From assembly GCF_008693075.1 (NCBI RefSeq), contig NZ_VXKJ01000045.1, forward strand, positions 1-64,000: a stretch of DNA of 64,000 nucleotides. Direction: 5' to 3'. Positions within the stretch are counted from its first letter, which is position 1; every line of letters begins with the position of its first letter. Both the position numbers and the translations under genes were made by a program. Positions 34,434-43,728 of the stretch are shown in pieces. The stretch comes from Corynebacterium phocae (GTDB lineage Bacteria; Actinomycetota; Actinomycetes; Mycobacteriales; Mycobacteriaceae). The notes under the pieces are model-generated. The model ran no database searches and was not told the DNA's origin. It saw only the letters and a list, made by a program, of their open reading frames with translations.

Positions 34434-35462
34434 ATGAACCCGCAGACATACTTCCAAGCCCACAGCGCACCAGGCCTAGACCTGGTGGCCGCCTGTGTGG
34501 GCAAGTCTGCCCAAGACTTCGCCGCGCCGGGGATTGACGCCGTACGGGTCGCGGAAGTCCTAGACTTGACCAGCATTTACTTCGGAGAAACCGCCTACCC
34601 CGGAATCCAGCAAGAGGCGCGAAGGGCGCTGGCTCAAACCCAACACACCATTGACACGCTGCTGCTCATCGAGGCACAGGTGAAATCTTGGCGCAACAAG
34701 CCGCGCAAGGCGTGGAGGTTGCGCGCGACCCTCTGCCTCACACCGGCGGCAAGCATCAAAGCCACTGCCAGGAAACTCAAGGCTCGTACCAGCACCGGGC
34801 CTGCCGAAGGCGTGCGGGTTACCCGCCGAAAGAAAGGCAACCACACGCTTTCTATGACGGCCAGCCCGCTGGAAATCGCGACTATCTTGGGCAAGCTCAA
34901 AGCAGTTGACGCCCACGACAGGTTGGCCGCCATCCGGAAAATCTTCCAAGGAAAATCGGCCCCCGTCGCGCCCGAGGTAAGCACCAACGTCATCGTGGAT
35001 CTAGGGGACCTCGCGGAGATTTCCGCCGGGAAGGGAGACGACATCGTGTTGTCCATGCCCAACGGTGGCACCATGACCGGCGCGCAGCTAGTAGCACACC
35101 GCTTGGCGGAGCACGGCTTTGTCACGCTGGTACACCCGGTGCACGGGGCGGTCAACGCCTACCGGCTCCAGCGCTTTGCCAACGACAAGCAGCGGCTGAT
35201 GCTCTCCGGCGTGTATCCCCGGTGCGTGTGGCCGGACTGCAACATCCCGGCGGAGGAATGCCAGTTCCACCACATCAAGGCGTGGGTGGATGGCGGTTAT
35301 ACCAACGTGGACAACCTAGCGCCGCTGTGCAAATACCACAACGGCATCAATGAGGACTCGGGGCCTGCGGATAATCGCGGAAAGATTGTCAAGGTGGGCG
35401 GGAAGGCCGCCTGGCAACCGCCCTGGGGTGGCCCGCCGGTCGTCGTTACCGGCAGCCCCTGA
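34434..35462 (+). CDS. HNH endonuclease, DUF222 (13E12 repeat) family
   Basis: 342 aa from ATG 34434 (MNPQTYFQAHSAPG); the frame begins earlier at 34311 but that part contains the inverted repeat and no family sequence. The C-terminal HNH site reads RCVWPDCNIPAEECQFHHIKAW, then NVDNLAPLCKYHN, with CxxxxC/HH/N/H ligands and catalytic residues all present. The N-terminal DUF222 part (AAIRKIF, LVAHRLAEHG) is shorter than in many homologues. Such genes are mobile-like and multicopy in actinobacteria. It lies between uvrD2 and the K+ channel gene, where M. tuberculosis has nudC. Confidence 0.85.
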   Translation: MNPQTYFQAHSAPGLDLVAACVGKSAQDFAAPGIDAVRVAEVLDLTSIYFGETAYPGIQQEARRALAQTQHTIDTLLLIEAQVKSWRNKPRKAWRLRATLCLTPAASIKATARKLKARTSTGPAEGVRVTRRKKGNHTLSMTASPLEIATILGKLKAVDAHDRLAAIRKIFQGKSAPVAPEVSTNVIVDLGDLAEISAGKGDDIVLSMPNGGTMTGAQLVAHRLAEHGFVTLVHPVHGAVNAYRLQRFANDKQRLMLSGVYPRCVWPDCNIPAEECQFHHIKAWVDGGYTNVDNLAPLCKYHNGINEDSGPADNRGKIVKVGGKAAWQPPWGGPPVVVTGSP

Positions 35463-35489
35463 GACCAGCGCACACAAAACAGGCGCGCC

Positions 35490-35534
35490 TAAACCCCACT
35501 TTGCCATGCCATGAGGCGTGGAGAGTGGGGTTTA
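35490..35534. terminator. Shared terminator of the HNH and K+ channel genes
   Basis: TAAACCCCACT at 35490-35500 pairs with AGTGGGGTTTA at 35524-35534. It serves convergent genes and overlaps the last bases of the channel gene's stop codon. Confidence 0.8.
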
Positions 35535-36659
35535 ATCATCATCGTCGTCGTCGTTGGACTTCTTCGGGTCTTTCAAATCGTGCTTTATGTAGAGCAGCCG
35601 GTCGCCGGGCTTCAACGCGGCGGCATCGGAGGTGTCCACGCGGTGCAGCTCATTGTTGCGCAAGACCGCCAACACAATATCCTGCAAATGCCGGGGGTTG
35701 GACCCCACCTCGAACTCGCGGACGGGGCGCTCGGATACCGAGAACCCGTCATTGGGCGAAAGCAGGTCCTCCATCATCTCCACCACATTCGGTGTGACCG
35801 TGGCAAGTCCCAGCAACCGGCCGGCGGTTTCAGCGGAGGTAACCACGTTGTTCGCACCAGACTGCAGCAGCAGGTGGCGGTTTTCCGACTCCCGCACCGA
35901 AGCCACGATGTTGGCCTTCGGGGCAAGTTCACGCACCGACAACGTGCACAACACCGCCGTGTCATCAGTCGAAGGCGTCACCACGATGGAAGCCGCATGT
36001 TCCACGCCGGCAATCTTCAACACATCCTGCTTAGTGCCCGAGCCGTATATAGTCACCAACCCGTGGTGCTCCGCGTTATTAAGCGCGGCCCGGTTGTCAT
36101 CAATTACTACAATTCGGTCGGCCGGGACGTCATCGGCAATCAGGGCGGCCACAGCGCCCGCACCTTTGGTTCCGTAACCAATGACCACGGTGTGGTTTTT
36201 CAAGTTCTTCCTCCAACGCTGGATTTCAACGGTCTTACGGGTTTGCTCAGTCAGGACAGAAATAGCGGTACCAACCAACAACACCAGGAAGACCAGGCGG
36301 GCTGGCGTGATCACCATGAGGTTGATAAACCGCGCGGTGGGAGTAACCGGCACGATATCGCCGTAACCCACCGTAGTCATAGTCACCGAGGCGTAGTAGG
36401 CCGCGTCCAGCAACGACATCTCATCTTGGGAGTAGCCGTCTTTGTCCACGTAGACAATCAGCGTGACAAAAACCACCATCATGGTGGACCACAGCAGGCG
36501 GAAAGCCAATGACTTCCACGGGCTGTCTACCTGGGTGCGGGGGACCTTAATGACGTCCAGCAGGGCGTGATCCGGTAGGGAGGACAGCTCCACATCGGAC
36601 CGGAGGTTTTTGGCTAAGAGGCGTTGTTTAACTCGCCTGGCGCGCTTTCTAGCCACCAT
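35532..36659 (-). CDS. Ion channel with RCK/TrkA-N regulatory domain
   Basis: 375-aa potassium-channel-like protein. Two membrane helices flank a pore loop with the selectivity filter TMTTVGYGDIVPVTP; a TrkA-N Rossmann domain (VVIGYGTKGAGAVAAL, DDNRAALNNA) and a TrkA-C region follow. The C-terminus is an Asp-rich run (SNDDDDDD). Corresponds to Rv3200c. It probably mediates gated K+ flux across the cytoplasmic membrane; the gating ligand is unknown. It lies 37 bases downstream of adnB on the same strand. Confidence 0.92.
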   Translation of the reverse strand: MVARKRARRVKQRLLAKNLRSDVELSSLPDHALLDVIKVPRTQVDSPWKSLAFRLLWSTMMVVFVTLIVYVDKDGYSQDEMSLLDAAYYASVTMTTVGYGDIVPVTPTARFINLMVITPARLVFLVLLVGTAISVLTEQTRKTVEIQRWRKNLKNHTVVIGYGTKGAGAVAALIADDVPADRIVVIDDNRAALNNAEHHGLVTIYGSGTKQDVLKIAGVEHAASIVVTPSTDDTAVLCTLSVRELAPKANIVASVRESENRHLLLQSGANNVVTSAETAGRLLGLATVTPNVVEMMEDLLSPNDGFSVSERPVREFEVGSNPRHLQDIVLAVLRNNELHRVDTSDAAALKPGDRLLYIKHDLKDPKKSNDDDDDD

Positions 36660-36696
36660 TCGCCTTTCATTTTTGCATTCAAAATACGTTCCTACC

Positions 36697-39600
36697 TTAG
36701 CCCTTTGCCGTGGTTTTTGGGAACTTTAGTATCTCCTCTAGCTCTGCACGGTCCGGAAGGTGCTCCGGAATGAAGGTGAAATCCTCCTCCACGTAGTAAA
36801 AAGCTGCGCGCACGGGCTGGTCTGTGCCGCTAGTGCGCTGCCACGCCTGCGCGTAGACGGCCAGCTGGATGGCTGCGTTGTCCATGTCACGGCCGGTGGG
36901 CCGCCGCCCAGTCTTCCAGTCCACCACCATGAACGAGCCATCCGGTTCCTGGAACACCGCGTCCATCCGCCCACGCACCACCACGGAGCCTATGGAGACC
37001 TCGAAGGGCGCCTCGACGGCGTAGGGAGTGCGCTGGGCCCAGCTGGACTGGGCAAACTTCTCCCGCAGCACTTCCAGCTGTTCCGCCGATGCCACCTCGC
37101 CCATGCCCGGCAATTCGTCCTCAGACAGCAACGACTCGCCGTGGAAAAACTCCTCCACCCAAGCGTGGAAGGCAGTTCCGCGCTTGGCAAAGCTATTCGG
37201 CTTAAAGGGCACGGGGCGCCGCTTGCGCTTGGCAAACTCCTCCCTGTCGGTGGAAAGCGCCACCATGTCAGAGGCGGTAAGCTCAGCCGGCAGCTCCACG
37301 TCCACCACCGGGGTCTCGCGATTATTCCATTCCTCGATGAGCGCCGTGGCGTCGCGTTCCCACAGCTCAAACAGCTCTCCCGCTACGGGTTCTGGAGTTT
37401 CGTTGAGTGCGGCCAGGACGACATCGGCGCCACGGCGAATCTCCGGGGTGGGCGCAAGCGCGGGGAACACGGCACTGATGGCCTCTTGGTCTTGTTCCGG
37501 GACGGGTGCTTCCGGCACTTCCCAGTGCACCACCAGGTCGGGGTACGCCGCCCGCAGTGTCTCTAACAGCTCATAGGGGCCCTTCTTCGACTTTCCGCGG
37601 GCATTATTAGTCCCGGATCCGGTGACGGTCAGGGATTCTTCCGTGCGGGTGATTGCTACGTAAAACAGGCGCGCGGATTCCTCCGCCTGGTGTTCCCGGC
37701 TTTCCGCGATGAAGGCCTTGCAGGCGTTATTGAAATCGGAGCGCTTGACGGCGTCTGCGGCGTCAATCACGTCCTGGTCACCGGGCACCTTTTCCAGCTT
37801 GGTTAAAAAGGTCTCAGCTTTAGCGTTATAGGTGGTGGAATCCGCGTGCAGCACGCACACGTGGCCAAACTCCAGGCCTTTGGCCTTGTGCGCGGTCATA
37901 ATCATCACGCGGTCTTCGCGGGAAACTACCTCACCCGGGGCCAGGCCATCTTCTTGTTCTCGAGCCAGCTGCAAGTAGTCAATAAGACCCGCCAACCCGG
38001 ATCCCGGGTATCCTGCCACGATGTCCGCAAACTGGTCCAGGTGTGCGGTGCCGGCCCCGGAGGGATTAGCCAGGGCCTCGGTGCGGATCCCAAACTCTTC
38101 CTCAATGTCCGCAAATATGTCGTTGAGGGATTTAGACAAGGAGTGAGTGCGCAGTCCGCGCAGTTTCGAGGCCAGGGTCCGGATTCGCGCCAGGCCCTCT
38201 GGGCTGTAGCGGTCCGGCTCTCCCAAGTCCGCCACGGCGTCGCCTAATCCGGGACTAAAATCAGCGCCCTCCTCGGCCAGCGCGTGCAGTTCCTCCTGCA
38301 GGTATTCAACCGGGTCCTGGTCCGGGTCGGGAAGAACGCGCCCCCCGCTTGCCCCTTGTAGGTTGCGCACGCGCTCGTGCAAAGCCATGAGGTCGTCAAT
38401 TCCTAGGCCCACGATGGGGCCGGTGAGAATACGCAGCGCCGCTGCCGCGTCTTGGGGCTTGACCAGCATGGTGGCCAGTGCCAGAAGGTCTTGAACCTCG
38501 GGTTTTAGCAACAGCCCGCCCAGGCCAACTATCTCATTGGGCACCCCGGCGGCGTCCAGCGCCCGGGCGATTTCCGGCGCGTGTTTGTTTGCCCGGACTA
38601 GCACCGCAGCGCTGAAGGGTTGACCCTTGTCTTGGGACTCCCGGAACTTTCCTGCCAGGTGCTGCGCCACGAATTCGCATTCCTGGCCGGCCGTGGCAAA
38701 ATACGCCAGCTTAATTTCGCCGGGATTCGCCCCGGGCCGCGCGGAAAGCGGATCTACCGGGCGCGGATTTCCCCCAAACACCTTGTCAGCGACTCTGTTG
38801 GCCAAACCTAGGACGTTTGGCGGGTTGCGCCAGGAGGTGGTCAGCTGGTCTTTGGGGGCGGGTTCGCCGTTAGCCTGCGGAAAGTCCTCCACAAAGGACG
38901 CCAGGTTTTCGGTGGTGGCACCGCGCCAGCCGTAGATGGCCTGCATTGGGTCGCCTACTGCGGTCACCGAAATTCCCTCGTGGTAGCCGCCGCCAAACAA
39001 AGCCCGCAGCAGGACGCGCTGGGAATGCGAAGTATCCTGGTATTCGTCGAGCATCACTACCCGGTACCGCGCCCGCTGGGACTTGCCCACCTCCGGGTGC
39101 TGGGCCGCCAGCTTGGCCGCCGCCGCCATCTGTTGACCAAAGGTTTTCACCCCCAACTCACGTTGGCGCTCCGCCAGGGCAGAAAGCAGCGGCAGGAACT
39201 GTACCCGCAGCTTTTGTAGATCCAAGTACTTTTGCAGGTCCTGGGAATACTCCGGGCCGTTGGCGCGCGTTTTTTCCAGGCTGGCCAATTCCGTGCGGAA
39301 TTCCCGTTCATGCTCAGCAATGCTGGCGGGATCGGTGAGCTCATTGTCCATCGAGGCGGAGAGCTTGCTCACGGTCTGGACTATCTTATCCACGTTGTTG
39401 GTAGCGGTGAGCTCTCCGTCGTAGTTGCGGACCACCTCGTCAGCGATAGCGTATTGCTCGGCCGCCGTAATCAACCGGGAAGAGGGCTCCACCGGCAACA
39501 ACAGGCCGTATTCGCGGACCAAGTCTCCAGCGTAGGAATCATAGGTGGAGACGTTAACCGCCACGTTTTCCAAGGCCTCCCACGCCGGCGAGCCGGGGGT

Positions 39601-39882
39601 AATCAGCCGCGAGCCTTTCAAAGTGAGCAGCTGGCTGCGGATACGCTGCTCCAGCTGCTGCGCGGCCTTGCGCGTAAACGTCAATCCCAGGACCTGCTCC
39701 GGGCGAACCAGCCCGTTAGCTACCAGGTAGACCACGCGCGAGGCCATGGTTTCGGTCTTTCCGGCACCTGCCCCGGCCACCACCAGTTTGGGGCCCAGTT
39801 GCCCCTCAATGACTTTGGCTTGTTCCGGGGTGGGGCCAAACTTCTTCCCCAGGGCGTTGGCTAGTTGATTTGGGCTAAACAT
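36697..39882 (-). CDS. adnB: AdnB-type helicase-nuclease subunit
   Basis: 1061-aa UvrD-family helicase with a C-terminal RecB-like nuclease, one half of the actinobacterial double-strand-break end-processing machine. Intact ATPase motifs: GAGAGKTETMASR (Walker A), VVMLDEYQDTSHSQRVLL (motif II), VGDPMQAIYGWRGA, MTAHKAKGLEFGHV and YVAITRTEESL. Nuclease residues: GRMDAVF near 985 and MVVDWKTGRRP near 1005. It overlaps adnA by 8 bases, so the two are co-translated. It corresponds to Rv3201c and should be the active motor of the pair. Confidence 0.92.
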   Translation of the reverse strand: MFSPNQLANALGKKFGPTPEQAKVIEGQLGPKLVVAGAGAGKTETMASRVVYLVANGLVRPEQVLGLTFTRKAAQQLEQRIRSQLLTLKGSRLITPGSPAWEALENVAVNVSTYDSYAGDLVREYGLLLPVEPSSRLITAAEQYAIADEVVRNYDGELTATNNVDKIVQTVSKLSASMDNELTDPASIAEHEREFRTELASLEKTRANGPEYSQDLQKYLDLQKLRVQFLPLLSALAERQRELGVKTFGQQMAAAAKLAAQHPEVGKSQRARYRVVMLDEYQDTSHSQRVLLRALFGGGYHEGISVTAVGDPMQAIYGWRGATTENLASFVEDFPQANGEPAPKDQLTTSWRNPPNVLGLANRVADKVFGGNPRPVDPLSARPGANPGEIKLAYFATAGQECEFVAQHLAGKFRESQDKGQPFSAAVLVRANKHAPEIARALDAAGVPNEIVGLGGLLLKPEVQDLLALATMLVKPQDAAAALRILTGPIVGLGIDDLMALHERVRNLQGASGGRVLPDPDQDPVEYLQEELHALAEEGADFSPGLGDAVADLGEPDRYSPEGLARIRTLASKLRGLRTHSLSKSLNDIFADIEEEFGIRTEALANPSGAGTAHLDQFADIVAGYPGSGLAGLIDYLQLAREQEDGLAPGEVVSREDRVMIMTAHKAKGLEFGHVCVLHADSTTYNAKAETFLTKLEKVPGDQDVIDAADAVKRSDFNNACKAFIAESREHQAEESARLFYVAITRTEESLTVTGSGTNNARGKSKKGPYELLETLRAAYPDLVVHWEVPEAPVPEQDQEAISAVFPALAPTPEIRRGADVVLAALNETPEPVAGELFELWERDATALIEEWNNRETPVVDVELPAELTASDMVALSTDREEFAKRKRRPVPFKPNSFAKRGTAFHAWVEEFFHGESLLSEDELPGMGEVASAEQLEVLREKFAQSSWAQRTPYAVEAPFEVSIGSVVVRGRMDAVFQEPDGSFMVVDWKTGRRPTGRDMDNAAIQLAVYAQAWQRTSGTDQPVRAAFYYVEEDFTFIPEHLPDRAELEEILKFPKTTAKG

Positions 39883-42800
39883 CGGTTAACATCTTTCCTT
39901 CCGCGCGAGCTGGGCACAGGGTGAGCACTAGGCAGTTTTCGCAATTGTCGTTGACTTGCGCAGTAATTTCCGGCCCGCGCAACTGCGCGACCAACGCCGG
40001 GAGTTGGGCGGCGAACTCACGGAGTTCTTCCGGCTCCCAAGCAGACTGCGCCCGTTCCGTGATGGACTTGGAAGAAGTCGCAGGGTAGACCAGGCTGGCG
40101 CCACCCACCTTAAGGCCTTCGCCGTCCACAATCTGGCCGTCCTCGAACGCGCCGTTGGCAAGGGCCAGCTGGTACGTGGCCAGCTGCGGGTTATCTTGAG
40201 CCTCCTGCGAGGTAGGCGGGTACTTGCCCGTCTTCAGGTCCACGATGAAGTATTCATCACCTTGGCGCTCCAAGCGGTCGATGAAACCAAAGATGGTCAC
40301 CCCGTCAGCCACCCGGGTATGGACGGGCACCTCCACGCCAACCAACTCATGCGACCCGGCAGAAGCCTGCACCCAGATGTGGGTGCGCTCCAACAGGCGC
40401 TCGAACTCAGCCAGCTCGAAATCACGCTTCCAGCGCGGCACCTCAAGCAAATCCGTGAAGGTAGACATAACCAAAGCGCGCGCGGTGGGTTCGTCTACCC
40501 CGCGCCCGAGCGCCTCCAGATAGGCGTGCGCCAGGTTGCCGCGAATCAGGTGGATGCTGGTTCCTCCGTCTTCGCCCAGCCGGTCCAGCACGGCGTTGAG
40601 CGGGCAGTTCATCAGGGCCTCCACGCGCGAAGGGGAGACGGTGCTGCGGGTCTTCGCTGGCTTTAACGATGCCACCTCGCGCAGGCCCCACCACTGCTCC
40701 GGGTGCGCGCCGGGCACCCCGGCAGCGGCTAGGCGGGCCAGCTGGCGCGCGGCCTGGTTGCGGGTGGCTTCATCGGTATCCGGGGCGGTAACTAGCCGCC
40801 GCATCTGCGCTACAAACGATGACTGGGATAAAACGGTCAGGTGCGCGCGCTCTAGCGGGTCGGCGACCGCTAGACCGGCGGGATCAATAACCCCCGGGGC
40901 CTGGACTTTCAAAGCGGAACGGGAGTATCCAAAGAATTCTTCGATAAACCGGGAGGGCTCCGCGACGGTGTCGGCGTCGGGGGCATCGACAGTAACGATT
41001 GCAAGCCGGTTACGGTGGCGGGTGGTTGCTACATGAAACAGGCGGCGCTCCTGCACCAAGCGCTCCGGCAGGTGACTGACGTGGCTGCCAGGCGGAATCT
41101 GGTCATCGAGGTAATCTATGAGCTCTTCCTGGTCAAAGATGGATCCGGTCTCCCCCAGGGAGGGCCAAGTGCCTTCCTGAGCACCAACCACGATAACGGT
41201 GTCCCACTCCCGGCCCACCGCGCCGTGAGCCGAGAGGATTTCTACGGCTTCCGGCGCGGCCACCCGGCGGTCGCGCACTCCGGTGGGCAGTTCCTGCTCT
41301 TCCACGTGGTGCAAGAAGGCGTCCAGGTCTGCCTCTGGGTAGCGCTCGGAATAGTCCCCCGCCATATCAAACAGCGCCATAATGGCATCTAGGTCACGGT
41401 CTGCCTGCGAGCCGCGAGCGCCTCCTGCCAGGGCCGCGTTTTGCAAGCGCGCGGATAGTCCGGTGGCGTCCCATACTGCCCACAGCACCTCCTCGATGCT
41501 GCCGCCTAGGGCCTCGCGCCCGGCGCGCAGCACCTTGCGCAGGCGCGCGAGGATATCCTGCTCGCGGTCTGTGAGTTTGCCACCGAAATCCGGTAGCTCG
41601 CCGTCTAGCAACTCGCGCAGGGTGTCCAAGCCGCGGGCGTTTGGCGCAAAGCGGCGCAGACCACGGATGAGCCGGCGCATGGCCACAGGATCCGCGCCGC
41701 CAACTGGGCCAACGATGAGCTCTTCCAGCTCGGCGTTGTCCAGCGGATGTTGCAGGGCGCGCAGGGCCTGAACCATGGCGGCAACCAGGCGCTGTTCGGA
41801 CAAGACGATATCCGTGGGGTTGATGTGCACCGGCACGCCGGCGGCCAGCAGCGCGCGCCGGATTTGGCCGATTTCGCCGCCACCGCGCACAATGACGGCG
41901 ATGTCCGAGTAAGCCACCTGGTCATCTAGGTGACGGCGGCGTACCAGGTCCGCCACTACGTCGCGCTGCGCGCCCTGGGACTCGACTGCGCAGATACAGG
42001 CCGGCTGCGACTGACGGCGGCTCCCTCCCAGGTCGATGGTTTCCAGCCCGGGTAACTGCTCGGGAAGGGTGGCAAAGAATTCCTCCCGCGCACCACGGAA
42101 GGCAAAAACTGCCTGCTCGGGGTCCCCGCCGGCCATGAATAGCTCCGCCTCCGGGGCCAGCGCGGTAACAAGGTTGGCGGCGTTGGGGTCAAGCAGCTGG
42201 GCGTCATCGACCACCACGGTATGCCAGGAGTGCCGCTCAGTCAGCTGCGGCTGCGCCGCCACCTGGGCCACCAGCTCAGCGGCATTGAGGCTGTGGTGCC
42301 CGGCCAGTGCCATTACGCGTTCGTACTCGCGCAAGAAGTGCCCGGCTGCGGTCCACATGGGCTTGTTCCACTCTAGGCCCAGCGCGATGAGGTCGTCGGG
42401 GCCCTGGCCGCGCTCGGAGCTGCGGAGGAGAAAGTCCCGTAGCTGGCGGGCAAACCCCACCAGCGGCAGGGCCGGGCGGATGAACTCCGGCCACATCTGC
42501 GCCCCGGAGTCCACGTGGCCGGAAAGCAGCTCACGGATGACCGCGTCTTGTTCCGCGCCGGTAATCAGGCGCAGTTCGGAGTCACCTGGGCGGCCCTCCG
42601 CGGTGCGCAGCAAGGCGAAGGCCACGGAGTGCACCGAGCGCACCAACGTGGAGCCGGTGGCAAAATCTTCTACCCGGCTGAGAAGTTCCTGGCGCAGCAA
42701 CGCACCAGATTCTTTGGAGGCGGATATCACCAGGATGCCAGCCGGGTCAGCGCCGGATTCAATCTTGGCAATCACCGTGTCGATGAGGAAACTGGTGACG

Positions 42801-42940
42801 CCAGCGCCAGCCTGCCCGGTAACGCGGAAGCGACCCCGGGCGGGGACCTCCTTGTCCCAGGTGCGGGGGTTGTGCGTGCGGCCGGCCGTGCTGACCAGGC
42901 GCACGCCTTGCCGGGTGGAAGCTACATCTTTGTTATTCAC
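39875..42940 (-). CDS. adnA: AdnA-type helicase-nuclease subunit with degenerate Walker A
   Basis: 1021-aa partner of AdnB. The N-terminal motor is altered: the P-loop reads GQAGAGVTS (residues 42-50), with Val where the catalytic Lys belongs, and motif II reads VVVDDAQLLD. The C-terminal domain has nuclease residues in FGFIDRLERQ and FIVDLKTGKYP and four Cys fitting a RecB/AddB Fe-S site (MNCPLN, then NCENCLVLTLCP). GTG 42940 starts three bases after the stop of the upstream gene. It corresponds to Rv3202c. AdnA here is probably a nuclease/structural subunit with a weak or dead motor (inferred). Confidence 0.9.
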   Translation of the reverse strand: MNNKDVASTRQGVRLVSTAGRTHNPRTWDKEVPARGRFRVTGQAGAGVTSFLIDTVIAKIESGADPAGILVISASKESGALLRQELLSRVEDFATGSTLVRSVHSVAFALLRTAEGRPGDSELRLITGAEQDAVIRELLSGHVDSGAQMWPEFIRPALPLVGFARQLRDFLLRSSERGQGPDDLIALGLEWNKPMWTAAGHFLREYERVMALAGHHSLNAAELVAQVAAQPQLTERHSWHTVVVDDAQLLDPNAANLVTALAPEAELFMAGGDPEQAVFAFRGAREEFFATLPEQLPGLETIDLGGSRRQSQPACICAVESQGAQRDVVADLVRRRHLDDQVAYSDIAVIVRGGGEIGQIRRALLAAGVPVHINPTDIVLSEQRLVAAMVQALRALQHPLDNAELEELIVGPVGGADPVAMRRLIRGLRRFAPNARGLDTLRELLDGELPDFGGKLTDREQDILARLRKVLRAGREALGGSIEEVLWAVWDATGLSARLQNAALAGGARGSQADRDLDAIMALFDMAGDYSERYPEADLDAFLHHVEEQELPTGVRDRRVAAPEAVEILSAHGAVGREWDTVIVVGAQEGTWPSLGETGSIFDQEELIDYLDDQIPPGSHVSHLPERLVQERRLFHVATTRHRNRLAIVTVDAPDADTVAEPSRFIEEFFGYSRSALKVQAPGVIDPAGLAVADPLERAHLTVLSQSSFVAQMRRLVTAPDTDEATRNQAARQLARLAAAGVPGAHPEQWWGLREVASLKPAKTRSTVSPSRVEALMNCPLNAVLDRLGEDGGTSIHLIRGNLAHAYLEALGRGVDEPTARALVMSTFTDLLEVPRWKRDFELAEFERLLERTHIWVQASAGSHELVGVEVPVHTRVADGVTIFGFIDRLERQGDEYFIVDLKTGKYPPTSQEAQDNPQLATYQLALANGAFEDGQIVDGEGLKVGGASLVYPATSSKSITERAQSAWEPEELREFAAQLPALVAQLRGPEITAQVNDNCENCLVLTLCPARAEGKMLTDV

Positions 42941-42943
42941 ACT

Positions 42944-43705
42944 CTATAGTGTGGCAGAGATCCGCGCCGCTAGCTTGTCTTCCACGCTGTGAATTTGCGC
43001 TCTGGTCTCGGTGGTCGCGGCCGGGTGCAGGTTGTTGACGTGCCGCCGGTAGGCCGCCGCCCGCAATAGCAGCTGGTCAAAGTCGGCGATGTAGGAAAAT
43101 CTGTCACAGATGGCCTCATCGACTGCTCCGTTGATGAGTCCGTCAACCACCACCAAGGCGCAAGTATAACCGCGGGGCCTAGGTGCCGCGGTTGGGACCA
43201 GGTCAACTACCGCCGGGGGGTTGAGCCCCTCGTAGATAGTGGTGCCCAGCAGGTCGGCGTGCCCGGCCACCAGCTGTTGGCTTACCGGGTGGTAGAGCTC
43301 GCCCGTTTCTTCCCAGGCGGCTCTTTCCGCGCGGGCAAAAATGTCTTGGCGGTCAACCGGCACGGTCACCCCGGCTTCCTCCATGGCCCTTTCCACCCGC
43401 TGGGCCAGTTGGGCCGTCTCGTCGATCCGGCGGGCCAGGTGGCCAGGGATGAACTGGGTAGCCTTCCAGCCGCCCACTGTAAAGCGCCCGTTGGTGGCAA
43501 TAACCGGACGCGCAACCCGGGCACCCGGAATAGCCAGTCTCTCCCGCACCTTGGCGGACCAGCCCGCGTGGTTGGCGGCGTGGGAGTACACCACGTCGCC
43601 TACCTTCCACCCGTTGTCCCAGGCGTAGCCCAGGTGCTCGGCCGACGCCGAGTCCTTCACCGAAGCATGGAATGCGTAGAGCACCAAATCATCAGGTTGT
43701 GCCAT
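42944..43705 (-). CDS. TIGR02569-family protein (phosphotransferase-like)
   Basis: 253 aa, actinobacteria-specific family with distant similarity to aminoglycoside-phosphotransferase folds. Visible features: RPVIATNGRFTVGGWKATQFIPG near residues 66-88, HADLLGTTIYEG near 145-160 (the H-x-D loop of the kinase fold) and VVDGLINGAVDEAICDRF near 185-205. ATG 43705 has AGGAGG about ten bases upstream. Corresponds to Rv3205c. Substrate unknown. It sits three bases from adnA and probably shares its transcript. Confidence 0.78.
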   Translation of the reverse strand: MAQPDDLVLYAFHASVKDSASAEHLGYAWDNGWKVGDVVYSHAANHAGWSAKVRERLAIPGARVARPVIATNGRFTVGGWKATQFIPGHLARRIDETAQLAQRVERAMEEAGVTVPVDRQDIFARAERAAWEETGELYHPVSQQLVAGHADLLGTTIYEGLNPPAVVDLVPTAAPRPRGYTCALVVVDGLINGAVDEAICDRFSYIADFDQLLLRAAAYRRHVNNLHPAATTETRAQIHSVEDKLAARISATL

Positions 43706-43728
43706 TTTTGCCGGTCCTCCTTTTCCTG

